From Mycobacterium sp. URHD0025 (GTDB lineage Bacteria > Actinomycetota > Actinomycetes > Mycobacteriales > Mycobacteriaceae), in contig NZ_AUEQ01000001.1 in assembly GCF_000426065.1 (NCBI RefSeq), positions 620,001 to 684,000 of the forward strand: DNA of 64,000 nucleotides, written 5' to 3'. Positions 44,885-56,635 of the stretch are shown here, in pieces. The position numbers and the translations under genes are program-made. The stretch's first letter is position 1; each line of letters starts with the position of its first letter. The notes under the pieces were generated by a model. That model was given only the letters and a program-made list of their open reading frames with translations, was not told where the DNA came from and ran no database searches.

Positions 44885-45463
44885 TCAACCGGGATGGACG
44901 GGCATCGGCGCGCGTAGCAACCGCTGTGCGCACTCGAGCAACACGCGGTGCAGCTCCTCGTCGGTGACATCGTTGAGGGTGGGATCGGTGGCGCTGCCGT
45001 AGATACCCGAGGCCAGCACCGACATGCAGATCCGATCGGCGGCTCCCGGTTCGGGGCCAAGCAGGATCCCGGTCAGTCGTTCGATGGTGTCCTGAAGTTC
45101 GGGCCGGCTGTGCACCAGGCTGTCGATGACGGGATCTCCGTGGAACACCGCGGTGACGCGGCGATGCCGCACCGCCATCTCCACCATGCCGCTGATGGCG
45201 GCCTCCCGCCGGGCCTCGGGCGTGGACATCGCCTCGGCGATGCGAACCAACCGGATCATGTCGTCGAAGACCGGCTGGATCACCGCCAGCGCGATGTCGT
45301 CCTTGGAATGGAACTGGTAGTAGACGGCGGCCTTGCTGACGCCGAGGCGGTCGGCGATCATCTGCAGCGACGTTCCGTTCACACCGTGCTCGGCGAACAG
45401 GCTCAGCGCCGCTTCCAGCACCCGCTCGCGCGCAAAGCCACGCGGCGCAACAGCCTTCGCCAC
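44885..45463 (-). CDS. TetR-family regulator near mmpS-mmpL
   Basis: A 192-residue TetR regulator with GTG start. The helix-turn-helix reads RVLEAALSLFAEHGVNGTSLQMIADRLGVSKAAVYYQFHSKDDI. The C-terminal domain is typical in size. It is divergent from the methyltransferase remnant and the mmpS-mmpL pair, with a CTAACTT-N5-AAGTTAG palindrome between them. It is therefore the likely repressor of that exporter, as TetR/MarR repressors control mmpS-mmpL pairs elsewhere in mycobacteria. Confidence 0.92.
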   Translation of the reverse strand: MAKAVAPRGFARERVLEAALSLFAEHGVNGTSLQMIADRLGVSKAAVYYQFHSKDDIALAVIQPVFDDMIRLVRIAEAMSTPEARREAAISGMVEMAVRHRRVTAVFHGDPVIDSLVHSRPELQDTIERLTGILLGPEPGAADRICMSVLASGIYGSATDPTLNDVTDEELHRVLLECAQRLLRAPMPVHPG

Positions 45464-45528
45464 ACCCCGTCCCTTCGTCGCGCCGAGCGTACCCAGACGC
45501 GGGCTAGATCACAGTGTCAATAGTCGAA

Positions 45529-45547
45529 CTAACTTGATTGAAGTTAG
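45529..45547. promoter_or_regulatory. Palindromic operator (CTAACTT-N5-AAGTTAG)
   Basis: A perfect 7-5-7 inverted repeat with weaker outer symmetry (AGTCG/CGACT). It lies 66 bases upstream of the TetR start and 57 upstream of the rightward start. TGTATAGG directly after it could supply a -10 for the rightward promoter. Confidence 0.65.
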
Positions 45548-45603
45548 CCGACTGTATAGGTTTCACTTTACATCCGGCAAGGAAATCGCGAGGAGGAGTG
45601 CTG

Positions 45604-46326
45604 ATGCCGAGCTCGTGCCTTGCGCTTCGATCAGACCTTCTCGACACCTATCTTCTGACCGCCGTCGAGTCCGGCGTCGCACAGGTGGTGTTCCTGGCCT
45701 CCGACCTGGATCCGCGGCCGTACCAACTGCCCTGGCCGACGGGCATCACCGTCTACGTCGTCGACGATCCGGCGATCCTCGACGTCAAGACCGACGCCGT
45801 GACCGGTATCACGCCCACCGCCGAGGTGTGCGGTGTGCCTGCCGCGATCAGCGACAACTGGGCCGCCGGTCTCGTCCACGCCGGATTCGACGCCGACCGG
45901 CCGACCCTGTGGAGCGTGGAAGGCGTATTACCCTTCATCCCATTGGACGAGCAACGTCGGCTCGTCGCCGACATCACCGTCATGAGCGCACCGGGCAGCA
46001 GGTTGGTCTCGGAGATCTCGGTGAGTCCGTTCCGGGACGAATCCGACGGGGACGTCGCGTCAGATGTCGACGTAGAACGATGTTGGCGGGAAGCCGCCGA
46101 CGCCGAGATGATCACGAAGTGGCAATGGAGCTTCACAGCTAGCCGGTACGTCACCGCGTACCTGACCTCCGAAAGGCCGACCAGCGAATATGAAGCTGTT
46201 GAGACGGTTCTGGATTCCGTTGATCATCATCGCGGTGGTGGTGGTCGGCGGATTCACGGTGATGCGGGTGCGCACGTTCTTCGGCGCAGGCGACGGCTCC
46301 GGTTTCGCCAGCGCCAAGGTCGATGA
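45604..46326 (+). pseudogene. Truncated SAM-dependent methyltransferase (PPM-type) remnant
   Basis: This open frame of 240 codons matches only the middle of the mycobacterial 'putative SAM-dependent methyltransferase' family. It has LRSDLLDTYLLTAVESGVAQVVFLASDLDPRPYQLPWP, normally preceded by about 75 residues that are absent here. WSVEGVLPFIPLDEQRRLVADIT...APGSRLVSEI follows. The segment before DNWAAGL has lost several residues of the usual AVDLRDDW region. The last 45 codons overlap mmpS out of frame and read Gly/Arg-rich nonsense, so the original stop has been lost. A good Shine-Dalgarno (GAGGAGTGCTGATG) means it may still be translated. It is probably inactive. Confidence 0.7.
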
Positions 46327-46618
46327 CACCAAGCCCTTCGACCCCAAGGTCGTGGTCTACGAGATCTACGGTGAGCCCGGCGCCACCGCGGACGTGAACT
46401 ACCTCGACCTCGACGCGCAGCCGCAGCGGATCGACGGGGTCAGCCTGCCGTGGACACTGCGCTTGGAGTCCACCGCGCCGTCGGTGTTCCCCAACATCGT
46501 GGCCCAGGGCAACGGCGACATGATCAGCTGCCGCATCACCGTCGATGACGAACTCAAGGACGAGAGAACCTCCAACGGCGTCAACGCCCAGACCTTCTGC
46601 TTGGTGAAATCTGCATGA
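46190..46618 (+). CDS. MmpS-family accessory protein
   Basis: A 142-residue MmpS protein. A single N-terminal TM helix ([20 protein letters not shown]) is followed by a periplasmic beta-sandwich with [26 protein letters not shown], the family signature, and Cys112/Cys136 (near MISCRITV and TFCLV) for a disulfide. It is coupled to the downstream mmpL by ATGA. It is closest in feel to MmpS4/MmpS5, whose partners export siderophores and drugs. The start lies inside the upstream methyltransferase remnant. Confidence 0.94.
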   Translation: MKLLRRFWIPLIIIAVVVVGGFTVMRVRTFFGAGDGSGFASAKVDDTKPFDPKVVVYEIYGEPGATADVNYLDLDAQPQRIDGVSLPWTLRLESTAPSVFPNIVAQGNGDMISCRITVDDELKDERTSNGVNAQTFCLVKSA

Positions 46619-49515
46619 GCAATTACGACACGCCTACCGAATCGATCCCGGTCGCCTCCGCACCGAAGCACAACAATCACGGCGGGATCGCCAAGTGGAT
46701 CCGGCGGCTGTCGGTTCCGATCATCATCGGCTGGATCGCCGTCATCGGTGTCCTGAACGTCATCGTGCCCCAGCTCGAAGAGGTCGGGAAGATGCGCTCG
46801 GTGTCCATGACACCGGACGACGCGCCGTCGATGATCGCGATGAAGCGCGTCGGCGAGGTGTTCCAGGAGTTCAAGTCCAACAGCTCGGTCATGGTCGTGC
46901 TCGAAGGCGAACAGTCGCTCGGCGACGATTCGCACAAGTACTACGACCAGATCATCGCCAAGCTCAAGGCCGACACCAAGCACATCGAGCACATCCAGGA
47001 TTTCTGGGGCGATCCGCTGACCGCCTCGGGCGCACAGAGTTCGGATGGCAAGTCCGCTTACGTACAGGTCTACACCGCCGGTAACCAGGGCGAGGCGCTG
47101 GCCAACGAATCAGTCGAGGCCGTCCAGCAGATCGTCGACAGCGTCCAGGCTCCCCAAGGCGTCAAGGCCTATGTGACCGGCCCGGCCGCGTTGTCAGCGG
47201 ACCAGAACATCGCCGGCGACCGCAGCATGCAGATGATCGAGGCGCTGACCTTCACGGTCATCATCATCATGCTGCTGATGGTCTACCGGTCCATCGTCAC
47301 GGTGATCCTCACCCTGGTCATGGTCGTGTTGTCCCTGACGGCCGCCCGCGGCGTGATCGCATTCCTGGGCTACTACAACATCATCGGGCTCTCGACATTC
47401 GCCACCAACCTGCTGGTGACACTGGCGATCGCGGCGGCCACCGACTACGCGATCTTCCTGATAGGCCGATATCAAGAAGCCCGCAGTGTCGGCGAAGACC
47501 GCGAACAGTCCTACTACACGATGTTCCACGGCACCGCGCACGTGGTGCTGGGCTCGGGTCTGACCATCGCCGGCGCCACGCTGTGCCTGCACTTCACCCG
47601 CCTGCCCTACTTCCAGTCACTGGGCATCCCGCTGGCCATCGGCATGGTCACGGTGGTCGCCGCCGCGCTGACCATCGGACCGGCCATCATCACCGTGGCC
47701 AGCAAGTTCGGTAAGACCCTGGAACCCAAGAGGGCCTCGCGCACGCGCGGCTGGCGCAAACTCGGTGCGGCCGTGGTGCGTTGGCCCGGACCGATCCTGA
47801 TCGCCACCATCGCGATCTCCATGGTCGGCCTGCTGACCCTGCCCGGCTACCGCACCAACTACAACGACCGCGACTACATGCCGGCCGATCTGCCGGCCAA
47901 CACCGGATACGCCGCGGCCGACCGCCACTTCTCCCCCGCTCGGATGAACCCCGAGCTGCTGCTGGTCGAGAGCGACCACGATCTGCGCAACTCCGCGGAC
48001 TTCCTGGTGATCGAGCGGATCGCCAAGCGAATCTTCGGTGTCCCCGGCATCTCTCGCGTCCAGGCCATCACGCGCCCGCAGGGAACGCCGATCGAGCACA
48101 CCTCGATCCCGTTCAACATCAGCATGCAGGGCACGACCCAGACCATGAATCAGAAGTACATGCAGGACCGCATGGACGACATGCTCAAGCAGGCCGATGA
48201 AATGCAGGTCACGATCGACACGATGACCAAGATGATCGCGCTCATGGAACAGATGCGCGACGTGATGAACAGCATGGTCGGCAAGATGCACATCATGGTC
48301 GACGACGTGAAGGAACTGCGCGACCACATCTCGGATTTCGACGATTTCTTCCGGCCGATCCGCAACTACCTGTACTGGGAACCGCACTGCTACGACATCC
48401 CGATGTGCTGGTCGATCCGATCGGTGTTCGACACCCTCGACGGAATCGACACCATGACAGCCGATTTCGAGCAGATCGTGCCGGACATGGACAAGATGAA
48501 CGCACTCATCCCGGTGATGATCGCGAACATGCAACCGATGATCGCGACCATGAAGACGATGAAGACGATGATGCTGACCATGCAGGCCACCAACGGCGGT
48601 TTGCAGGATCAGATGGCGGCCATGCAGGACAACTCCACCGCCATGGGTCAGGCGTTCGATGCCGCCAAGAATGACGACTCGTTCTATCTGCCGCCGGAGA
48701 CCTTCGACAATCCGGATTTCAAGCGCGGCATGAAGATGTTCCTGTCCCCCGACGGACATGCGGTGCGGTTCATCATCAGCCACGAGGGCGACCCGATGAG
48801 CCCCGAGGGCATCAAGCACATCGACGCCATCAAGCTGGCCGCCAAGGAGGCCATCAAGGGCACTCCGCTGGAGGGATCCAAGATCTACCTCGGCGGCACC
48901 GCGGCCACCTTCAAGGACATGCAGGAAGGCGCCAACTACGACCTGCTGATCGCCGGTATCGCCTCGCTCTGCCTGATCTTCATCATCATGCTGATCATCA
49001 CGCGCAGTGTGGTGGCCGCCGCGGTCATCGTCGGCACCGTGGTGATCTCGCTCGGCAGCGCCTTCGGTCTGTCGGTGCTGATCTGGCAGCACCTGATCGG
49101 GCTGGAGCTGCACTGGATGGTGCTGGCGATGTCGGTGATCATCCTGTTGGCCGTGGGTGCCGACTACAACCTGCTACTGGTCTCCCGACTCAAAGAGGAG
49201 ATACACGCGGGATTGAACACCGGCATCATCCGCGCGATGGGTGGCAGCGGGTCGGTGGTGACGGCTGCCGGTCTGGTGTTCGCATTCACGATGATGTCGA
49301 TGGCCGTCAGCGAGCTGGCGGTGATCGGTCAGGTCGGCACCACGATCGGCCTGGGCCTGCTGTTCGACACCCTGGTGATCCGGGCCTTCATGACTCCGTC
49401 CATCGCGGCGCTCCTGGGCAAGTGGTTCTGGTGGCCGCAGATGGTGCGGCAGCGGCCGAAGCCGGAGCCCTGGCCCAAGCCGATCCAGCGCGAGCCGCAG
49501 GACGCGGTCACCTAG
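46615..49515 (+). CDS. MmpL4/MmpL5-like exporter
   Basis: A 966-residue RND-type transporter. Proton-relay pairs are Asp277-Tyr278 (ATDYAIF) and Asp850-Tyr851 (GADYNLL). Between them is the long Met-rich coiled-coil hairpin typical of MmpL4/MmpL5 (about residues 500-700; [19 protein letters not shown]). A central CYDIPMC pair lies at its tip, thought to reach toward the outer membrane. MmpS4/L4 and MmpS5/L5 export mycobactin-type siderophores and drugs; in rapid growers related pairs also handle glycopeptidolipids. The cargo cannot be read from the sequence. It is translationally coupled to mmpS. Confidence 0.96.
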   Translation: MSNYDTPTESIPVASAPKHNNHGGIAKWIRRLSVPIIIGWIAVIGVLNVIVPQLEEVGKMRSVSMTPDDAPSMIAMKRVGEVFQEFKSNSSVMVVLEGEQSLGDDSHKYYDQIIAKLKADTKHIEHIQDFWGDPLTASGAQSSDGKSAYVQVYTAGNQGEALANESVEAVQQIVDSVQAPQGVKAYVTGPAALSADQNIAGDRSMQMIEALTFTVIIIMLLMVYRSIVTVILTLVMVVLSLTAARGVIAFLGYYNIIGLSTFATNLLVTLAIAAATDYAIFLIGRYQEARSVGEDREQSYYTMFHGTAHVVLGSGLTIAGATLCLHFTRLPYFQSLGIPLAIGMVTVVAAALTIGPAIITVASKFGKTLEPKRASRTRGWRKLGAAVVRWPGPILIATIAISMVGLLTLPGYRTNYNDRDYMPADLPANTGYAAADRHFSPARMNPELLLVESDHDLRNSADFLVIERIAKRIFGVPGISRVQAITRPQGTPIEHTSIPFNISMQGTTQTMNQKYMQDRMDDMLKQADEMQVTIDTMTKMIALMEQMRDVMNSMVGKMHIMVDDVKELRDHISDFDDFFRPIRNYLYWEPHCYDIPMCWSIRSVFDTLDGIDTMTADFEQIVPDMDKMNALIPVMIANMQPMIATMKTMKTMMLTMQATNGGLQDQMAAMQDNSTAMGQAFDAAKNDDSFYLPPETFDNPDFKRGMKMFLSPDGHAVRFIISHEGDPMSPEGIKHIDAIKLAAKEAIKGTPLEGSKIYLGGTAATFKDMQEGANYDLLIAGIASLCLIFIIMLIITRSVVAAAVIVGTVVISLGSAFGLSVLIWQHLIGLELHWMVLAMSVIILLAVGADYNLLLVSRLKEEIHAGLNTGIIRAMGGSGSVVTAAGLVFAFTMMSMAVSELAVIGQVGTTIGLGLLFDTLVIRAFMTPSIAALLGKWFWWPQMVRQRPKPEPWPKPIQREPQDAVT

Positions 49516-49519
49516 CGGG

Positions 49520-50176
49520 TCATCTGACGAGCGCGACGGCGAAACCGTCCCAGCCCTTGGTGCCCACGGTCTGGATCGCGGCGACGTCAAGCTGCGGATG
49601 GTCACCCATCATCTCCAGCATGTCGCGCACGCCACGCGCCTGTGCGTCGTCCGCGGCCGGCGCCAGCACCCGCCCCATCCGGGTGACGTTGTCCACCACG
49701 ATGATCGAGCCCGGCCGGCCCAGCTTGATCGCCCACTCGACGTAGCCGACGTTGTTCTCCTTGTCTGCGTCGATGAAGGCGAGGTCGAACACGTCCCCAC
49801 GCTCGGCCAGCCGGGGCAGCGTGTCCAGCGCGGCGCCGACGATCACCTCGACGCGGTCGGCGACACCGGCTCGCTGAAAATTGGCGCGCGCCACTTCCGC
49901 ATGACGAGGCTCGTATTCGAGGGTGACGACGCTGCCGTCCGGGCCCACGCCACGCGCCAGATTGATGGTGCTGTAGCCGGCGAGCGTGCCGATCTCCAGC
50001 ACCCGGCGCGCACCGGAGATGGTCGCGAGCAGCGACAGCAGCTTGCCGTGTTGAGCTGACACCTCGATGGCCGGCATATCGGCATCCTGCGCGGACTGAC
50101 GGGCCGCGGTGAGCGCCGCGTCCTCTGTGCGCAGCACCTCGTTGAACATGACATCGACATCGCGGGGTTCGGTCAC
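49520..50176 (-). CDS. Class I SAM-dependent O-methyltransferase (Rv0187-like)
   Basis: A 218-residue O-methyltransferase of the catechol/caffeoyl-CoA type. The SAM-binding motif is VLEIGTLAGYSTINLA, and the metal-linked acidic stretch FDLAFIDADKENN is typical of divalent-cation-dependent members. VVDNVTRMGRV is the next conserved block. The size and position match Rv0187, described as a divalent-cation-dependent O-methyltransferase. The GTG at 50176 is the start. It ends 5 bases from the mmpL stop (convergent). Confidence 0.93.
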   Translation of the reverse strand: MTEPRDVDVMFNEVLRTEDAALTAARQSAQDADMPAIEVSAQHGKLLSLLATISGARRVLEIGTLAGYSTINLARGVGPDGSVVTLEYEPRHAEVARANFQRAGVADRVEVIVGAALDTLPRLAERGDVFDLAFIDADKENNVGYVEWAIKLGRPGSIIVVDNVTRMGRVLAPAADDAQARGVRDMLEMMGDHPQLDVAAIQTVGTKGWDGFAVALVR

Positions 50177-50197
50177 AAGCGCCAGGCTAGACCCGGA

Positions 50198-50668
50198 TCA
50201 GAGCACACCCTCCTTGGCGTACACCATCCGCAGCACCAGCCCGACCTCCGGACCCATGATCTCCGTGCACAGTTCGCAATACGCGGCGACGAACGCCGGT
50301 CCATGGGGCGGGTCCGCATCGCTGAGGTGGTGGGCGAGTTCGTGCAGAACCACCAGCTCTCGCAATGCCCAGGTGTCGCGCTCGGGCACGGCGATGACGG
50401 CCTTGCCATCGATCAGCTCGTAGTGGGCCGCGGTCACTCCACGACGGCGCCGAACCGCCAGTGGCCGCGCACCGACCCGGGCGACCACGTCGTCGACGTA
50501 GCGCTGCACCGATTCGACGGACCCGAATTTCGCCTCCGGCGGCAAGGTCAGCGAGGTGCCGAAGAAGTCGATGGCGCGCGAACTGTGTTGGGCCGCACGG
50601 TCGAACATGGTGCGCACGAACTGCTCGGCGGCATACACCCGGGCACGCTGGGTGTCCTTGGCGCTCAC
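50198..50668 (-). CDS. TIGR04338-type metallohydrolase (Rv0185-like)
   Basis: A 156-residue zinc-dependent hydrolase. The HELAHH motif is at residues 109-114 with a likely third ligand at His122 (DPPHGPAF), an arrangement seen in mycobacterial TIGR04338 proteins. The GTG start at 50668 overlaps the stop of the upstream DUF2786 gene, so the two are translationally coupled. There is no signal peptide. The substrate is unknown; the coupled partner is the best clue to its role. Confidence 0.9.
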   Translation of the reverse strand: MSAKDTQRARVYAAEQFVRTMFDRAAQHSSRAIDFFGTSLTLPPEAKFGSVESVQRYVDDVVARVGARPLAVRRRRGVTAAHYELIDGKAVIAVPERDTWALRELVVLHELAHHLSDADPPHGPAFVAAYCELCTEIMGPEVGLVLRMVYAKEGVL

Positions 50669-51408
50669 TTCTCCAGGGCGCCGCGCGCGCCGGAGATTTC
50701 CTGGTTCAGCCCGAGCCGGGCATGGCGACCGGCACGATCCCCGGCCCGGCGAGCTGCCGACGAGTAACCGGCCGACGCATTCGTCGCCCGCCACGTCCCA
50801 CGGGCCTGCGATGCCTCGCGGTAGAAGCTGCGCAGCTCGATATCCTTGTCCCGCAAGGCGATAGCCGTACCCGGCCGGTCGGCCTCATCGGCCTCGCGTT
50901 GCGCCTCCTCGCGGGCCTGGGTCAGGCGCTGGCCGATGCGGGCACCGAACGCCAGCTGAAAGTTGAGCCGGGCGGTGATGGTCGGCGTCGGACGGTGAGC
51001 ACCCGAGGCGATGTAGGCCTCCGATGCCTTGACCATCTGCATCAGCAGGCTGGTGTACAGCGCGTGGGTGGCGTCGATGTCCTCGGCGAACCCGTAGGCG
51101 TAGACGAACGTCGAGTTGGACGCCACATCGCATTTCACGTCGTTGGCCTGCCCGATCATCACGAACAGCTGCACATAGGTGCGCAAACCCTTGGTCCCGG
51201 CCGCACCGATGGTGATGGTGCGCTGCACCGGCATCTGCGCCTTGGTCCGCTCGGCCGAATGTGCGCGGGCCAACGCCAGATCGATCGAGGTGGCGGTGGC
51301 CAGCCGCTGGGCGGCCGCCATGAACGCCTCGGCCTCGTGCATGTTGTCGGTGCCCTCGGCCTGACGCAACAGTGCGGCGATCCGCGCCAGCATCTTGTCG
51401 TCGCTCAC
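50665..51408 (-). CDS. DUF2786 protein (Rv0184-like)
   Basis: A 247-residue soluble protein. The N-terminal KMLARIAALLRQAEGTDNMHEAEAFMAAAQRLATATSIDLALA is a full DUF2786 domain, a helical module found with phage and nucleic-acid proteins. The rest is Ala/Arg-rich helix. It is coupled to the metallohydrolase by a 4-base overlap. The function is unknown; conservation of the pair through the genus suggests a joint housekeeping role. Confidence 0.9.
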   Translation of the reverse strand: MSDDKMLARIAALLRQAEGTDNMHEAEAFMAAAQRLATATSIDLALARAHSAERTKAQMPVQRTITIGAAGTKGLRTYVQLFVMIGQANDVKCDVASNSTFVYAYGFAEDIDATHALYTSLLMQMVKASEAYIASGAHRPTPTITARLNFQLAFGARIGQRLTQAREEAQREADEADRPGTAIALRDKDIELRSFYREASQARGTWRATNASAGYSSAARRAGDRAGRHARLGLNQEISGARGALEK

Positions 51409-51417
51409 GCGACAAAC

Positions 51418-54292
<2,875 letters not shown>

Positions 54293-54296
<4 letters not shown>

Positions 54297-54751
54297 GCGG
54301 CGACTCGGAAGACTTGGAATTCGACGACGGGTCCGGGTTGGACGCGCCCTTGGCCGACGAAGATGGTTTGGTTGACCCAGGAGTATCTGGGGTCTCCGGA
54401 TTCCAGGCGTGGGGTGGTGACGAAGTAGTGGTCTCCGAAGTCGGTGCCGGTGGTGCCGCCGCCGAGTGCGGTTGCAGCGGCTTCGGTGACTTCGACCAGG
54501 CCTTGGTAGCTCATGTAGATGACGGCGCCGTCGTCGGTGTAGAACTGGGCGCGCACATCGAGGCGGCCGTAGCCGTCTTCGCCGGCCAGTAGCCAGTCTC
54601 CGCCGCCGGGGGCGGCGGTTCCGCTGAATCGGTTTCCGGTGACTTTGCCGCCGGTGACGGCGAGGACCTGGCGTAGTCCGTAGGGTCCCGGTCCGACGAT
54701 CTGGGGTTCGGCGAGTTCTGCGGTGTAAGTGAACTCCGGCTCCAGCTTCAC
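54293..54751 (-). CDS. DUF3237 protein, copy A
   Basis: A 152-residue soluble beta-rich protein of the DUF3237/UPF0311 family (GPGPYGLRQVLAVTGGKVTGNRFSG, GDWLLAGEDGYGRLDVRAQFYTDDGAVIYMSYQG). It differs from copy B (62867-63325) by about 15 of 456 bases and six residues. It starts at a GTG overlapping the SnoaL-like stop (GTGA), so the two are co-translated. Codon use favours GGA, CGA, CAA and CCA more than the GC-rich core genes nearby, suggesting a recent arrival. The function of DUF3237 is unknown; members occur in aromatic and terpenoid catabolic clusters. Confidence 0.92.
54293..54751 (-). repeat. Inverted repeat arm A (DUF3237 gene)
   Basis: This arm is about 97% identical to 62867-63325 in opposite orientation. 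Identity begins after the third codon and stops at the stop codon; flanks differ. The arms are about 8 kb apart. Confidence 0.9.
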
Positions 54752-55230
54752 TGACCAACCCCCACTCCGGCGGCCGCCATCACAGCCGACATGCCCTCGG
54801 CGATCACGTCTTGCCCAAAAGCCTCGAGCACGACGTTCGGATTGAAGTACTCGCGGATCAACACAACTTTGCCGTCCCGGATTCGCATGTGGGTGCAATA
54901 GGTGTTGGCGTAGATCTTGCCGGTCTGAGTGACCGTCGCCTTCCCGTGCAGTTCCAGAATGAAGAGTTCCGGGTCGGTCGTATCGTGCACGGTCAGCGAA
55001 TCGATCCGGAGGTCGGGCACGGAGTCGAAGAACCAGTCGATGAAATGACCGATCAGGTGTCGGCCGGGGACGGTATCGGCGAGCGGCTCGGGAGCGAAAG
55101 GCATCTCCCAGACCCCGTCCTCGGCAAAGTGGTCCTTCCACGCCTCCAGAGCCGCGCCGCGCGGCGGCCCGTCGTCAAGGGCCTTCCAGAATCGCTCAAC
55201 CGTCGCGCGGTTGTCCGTTTGTACGCTCAT
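54748..55230 (-). CDS. SnoaL/NTF2-like protein
   Basis: A 160-residue NTF2-fold protein. NRATVERFWKALDDGPPRG...AWKDHFAEDGVWEMPFAPEPLADTVPGRHLIGHFIDWFF and the C-terminal MRIRDGKVVLIREYFNPNVVLEAF are typical of SnoaL-like cyclases, isomerases and limonene-epoxide-hydrolase relatives. The Asp/Glu in DGVWEMP could be catalytic. It is the first gene of a leftward pair with DUF3237 copy A. It is transcribed from a promoter carrying two TCRACA-N3-TGTYGA sites. The reaction is unknown. Confidence 0.88.
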   Translation of the reverse strand: MSVQTDNRATVERFWKALDDGPPRGAALEAWKDHFAEDGVWEMPFAPEPLADTVPGRHLIGHFIDWFFDSVPDLRIDSLTVHDTTDPELFILELHGKATVTQTGKIYANTYCTHMRIRDGKVVLIREYFNPNVVLEAFGQDVIAEGMSAVMAAAGVGVGQ

Positions 55231-55309
55231 TTGCCCGCCTCCATCTTTCGGTCGACTGCTGTCTCAGTCGGATGCTCAAATCCGACATTGCACTACGCGT
55301 CGTTAATAG

Positions 55310-55324
55310 TCAACACTCTGTCGA
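55310..55324. promoter_or_regulatory. Cluster operator A (TCAACA-CTC-TGTCGA)
   Basis: A 6-3-6 inverted repeat with one mismatch, 80 bases upstream of the SnoaL-like start, in the divergent promoter region shared with the oxidoreductase. Confidence 0.6.
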
Positions 55325-55388
55325 CATTCTCCACATGTCATGGGGCCCAGGCGCGCTCGGTGGCAACCAGTGAAGGGTCGACATTTTC

Positions 55389-55403
55389 TCAACATAGTGT
55401 TGA
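55389..55403. promoter_or_regulatory. Cluster operator B (TCAACA-TAG-TGTTGA)
   Basis: The perfect form of the cluster palindrome, 65 bases from operator A (79 bp centre to centre) and 119 bases upstream of the oxidoreductase start. Confidence 0.7.
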
Positions 55404-55521
55404 TTACTACCGACGGCGGGTCTAATCTGGCCAGTGGCCTCAGCGCCATCCCCTGGCTGCGGCGCTGTGCGCCGCAGGATGACCACTACCCCAGTACCCC
55501 TGCGACCAACGAGGTTCCGCT

Positions 55522-56571
55522 ATGACGACACCCATCAACCGGCTCTTTCGCCTGCAGAACCGACCGCAAGGCCAGGTCACCGAAAGGGATCTCGAGTGGG
55601 TCGAGGAGTCCATTCCGGAAATTGACGAAGGACAGGCGCTGGTCCGCACCCTGTACCTGTCGCTTGACCCCACGAACCGCGTCTGGATGAGTCAGTTGCG
55701 TTCCTACATCCCACCGGTTGAGTTGGGTGCGGTGATGCGAGGCCTCGGCGTCGGTCAGGTCGTCGAAAGTCGGCGAGACGATCTGCCGGTCGGAGCGTAC
55801 GTGCTCGGCTTCACCGGCTGGCAAGACTATTGCGTCGCAGACGATTCCGTTCTGGAATTTCCGTTCACCGTTCTTCCCGAACCGTTGCCGGCGCCGCTTC
55901 CCGCGTTCCTCGGAGTCCTTGGCCACACCGGCATTTCAGCGTTCATCGGTGTCGAGTTGGCCGATCCCCAGCCAGGGGAGACTGTTGTTGTTTCCGCCGC
56001 TGCCGGGGCGGTCGGTTCCATCGCCGGCCAGCTGGCGAAGCAGCGTGGCGCTCGCGTGGTCGGCATCGCGGGCGGTGCCGAAAAGTGCCGACACCTGGTG
56101 GAGGAACTGGGCTTTGACGCATGCGTCGACCGACACGCGGACAACTGGCGCGAGCTATTCGACGACGCGACTCCCGACGGCGTCGACGTCGACTTCGAGA
56201 ACGTCGGCGGCCCGATAATGGACCATGTCCTGGGCCGGCTGAACATCGGCGCACGAGTGTCGCTGTGTGGCCTGATCTCGGAGTACGACACGTACAACGA
56301 AGACAGCGACCAACCCGGCCTGCGTAACGCAAATCAGCTGCTGATGCAGCGAGCCACCCTGCGGGGCTTCATCGTTACCGACCACGTCGAACGCTACGGC
56401 GAGATCATCGGCAAGCTCGCTGCGGCACTGGGCGAGGGCTCGTTGGCGTACGACGAGACCATCGTCGACGGACTGGAGAACGCTCGGGAAACCCTCAATC
56501 AGGCACTGTCGGGCGGCACTCGAGGAAAAGCGGTCATCCAGGTCGCGCCCGCCCCTGCGCACGTCGATTGA
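55522..56571 (+). CDS. NADP-dependent medium-chain oxidoreductase (MDR, PTGR/CurA-like)
   Basis: A 349-residue zinc-independent MDR enzyme of the 2-alkenal/leukotriene-B4/curcumin reductase type. The N-terminal EESIPEIDEGQALVRTLYLSLDPTNRVWMS is diagnostic. The NADP-binding segment is VVVSAAAGAVGSIAGQLAKQRGARVVGIAGG (around 155), and VDVDFENVGGPIMDHVLGRLNIGARVSLCGLIS follows. No structural-zinc cysteines are visible. It should reduce an activated C=C bond (an enone, enal or enoyl compound) in the pathway. It is transcribed alone, divergent from the SnoaL-like gene, and ends at a strong hairpin. Confidence 0.93.
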   Translation: MTTPINRLFRLQNRPQGQVTERDLEWVEESIPEIDEGQALVRTLYLSLDPTNRVWMSQLRSYIPPVELGAVMRGLGVGQVVESRRDDLPVGAYVLGFTGWQDYCVADDSVLEFPFTVLPEPLPAPLPAFLGVLGHTGISAFIGVELADPQPGETVVVSAAAGAVGSIAGQLAKQRGARVVGIAGGAEKCRHLVEELGFDACVDRHADNWRELFDDATPDGVDVDFENVGGPIMDHVLGRLNIGARVSLCGLISEYDTYNEDSDQPGLRNANQLLMQRATLRGFIVTDHVERYGEIIGKLAAALGEGSLAYDETIVDGLENARETLNQALSGGTRGKAVIQVAPAPAHVD

Positions 56572-56575
56572 CGAG

Positions 56576-56615
56576 GCGTGGCGAGGCTCGGCAGCCGTGT
56601 CGAGCCTCGCCACGC
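56576..56615. terminator. Hairpin between oxidoreductase and fadD
   Basis: A perfect 15-bp stem (gcgtggcgaggctcg / complement) with a 10-base loop lies 4 bases after the oxidoreductase stop and just before the convergent fadD stop. It probably serves both strands. Confidence 0.8.
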
Positions 56616-56635
56616 TGGCTGAAAGCACCTGTAAA

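Noticed and set aside
47617..49113. 498-codon - strand frame antisense to mmpL
   Set aside because: It is His/Asp/Val-rich, caused by the Met/Ile/Asp-rich MmpL coiled coil on the other strand.
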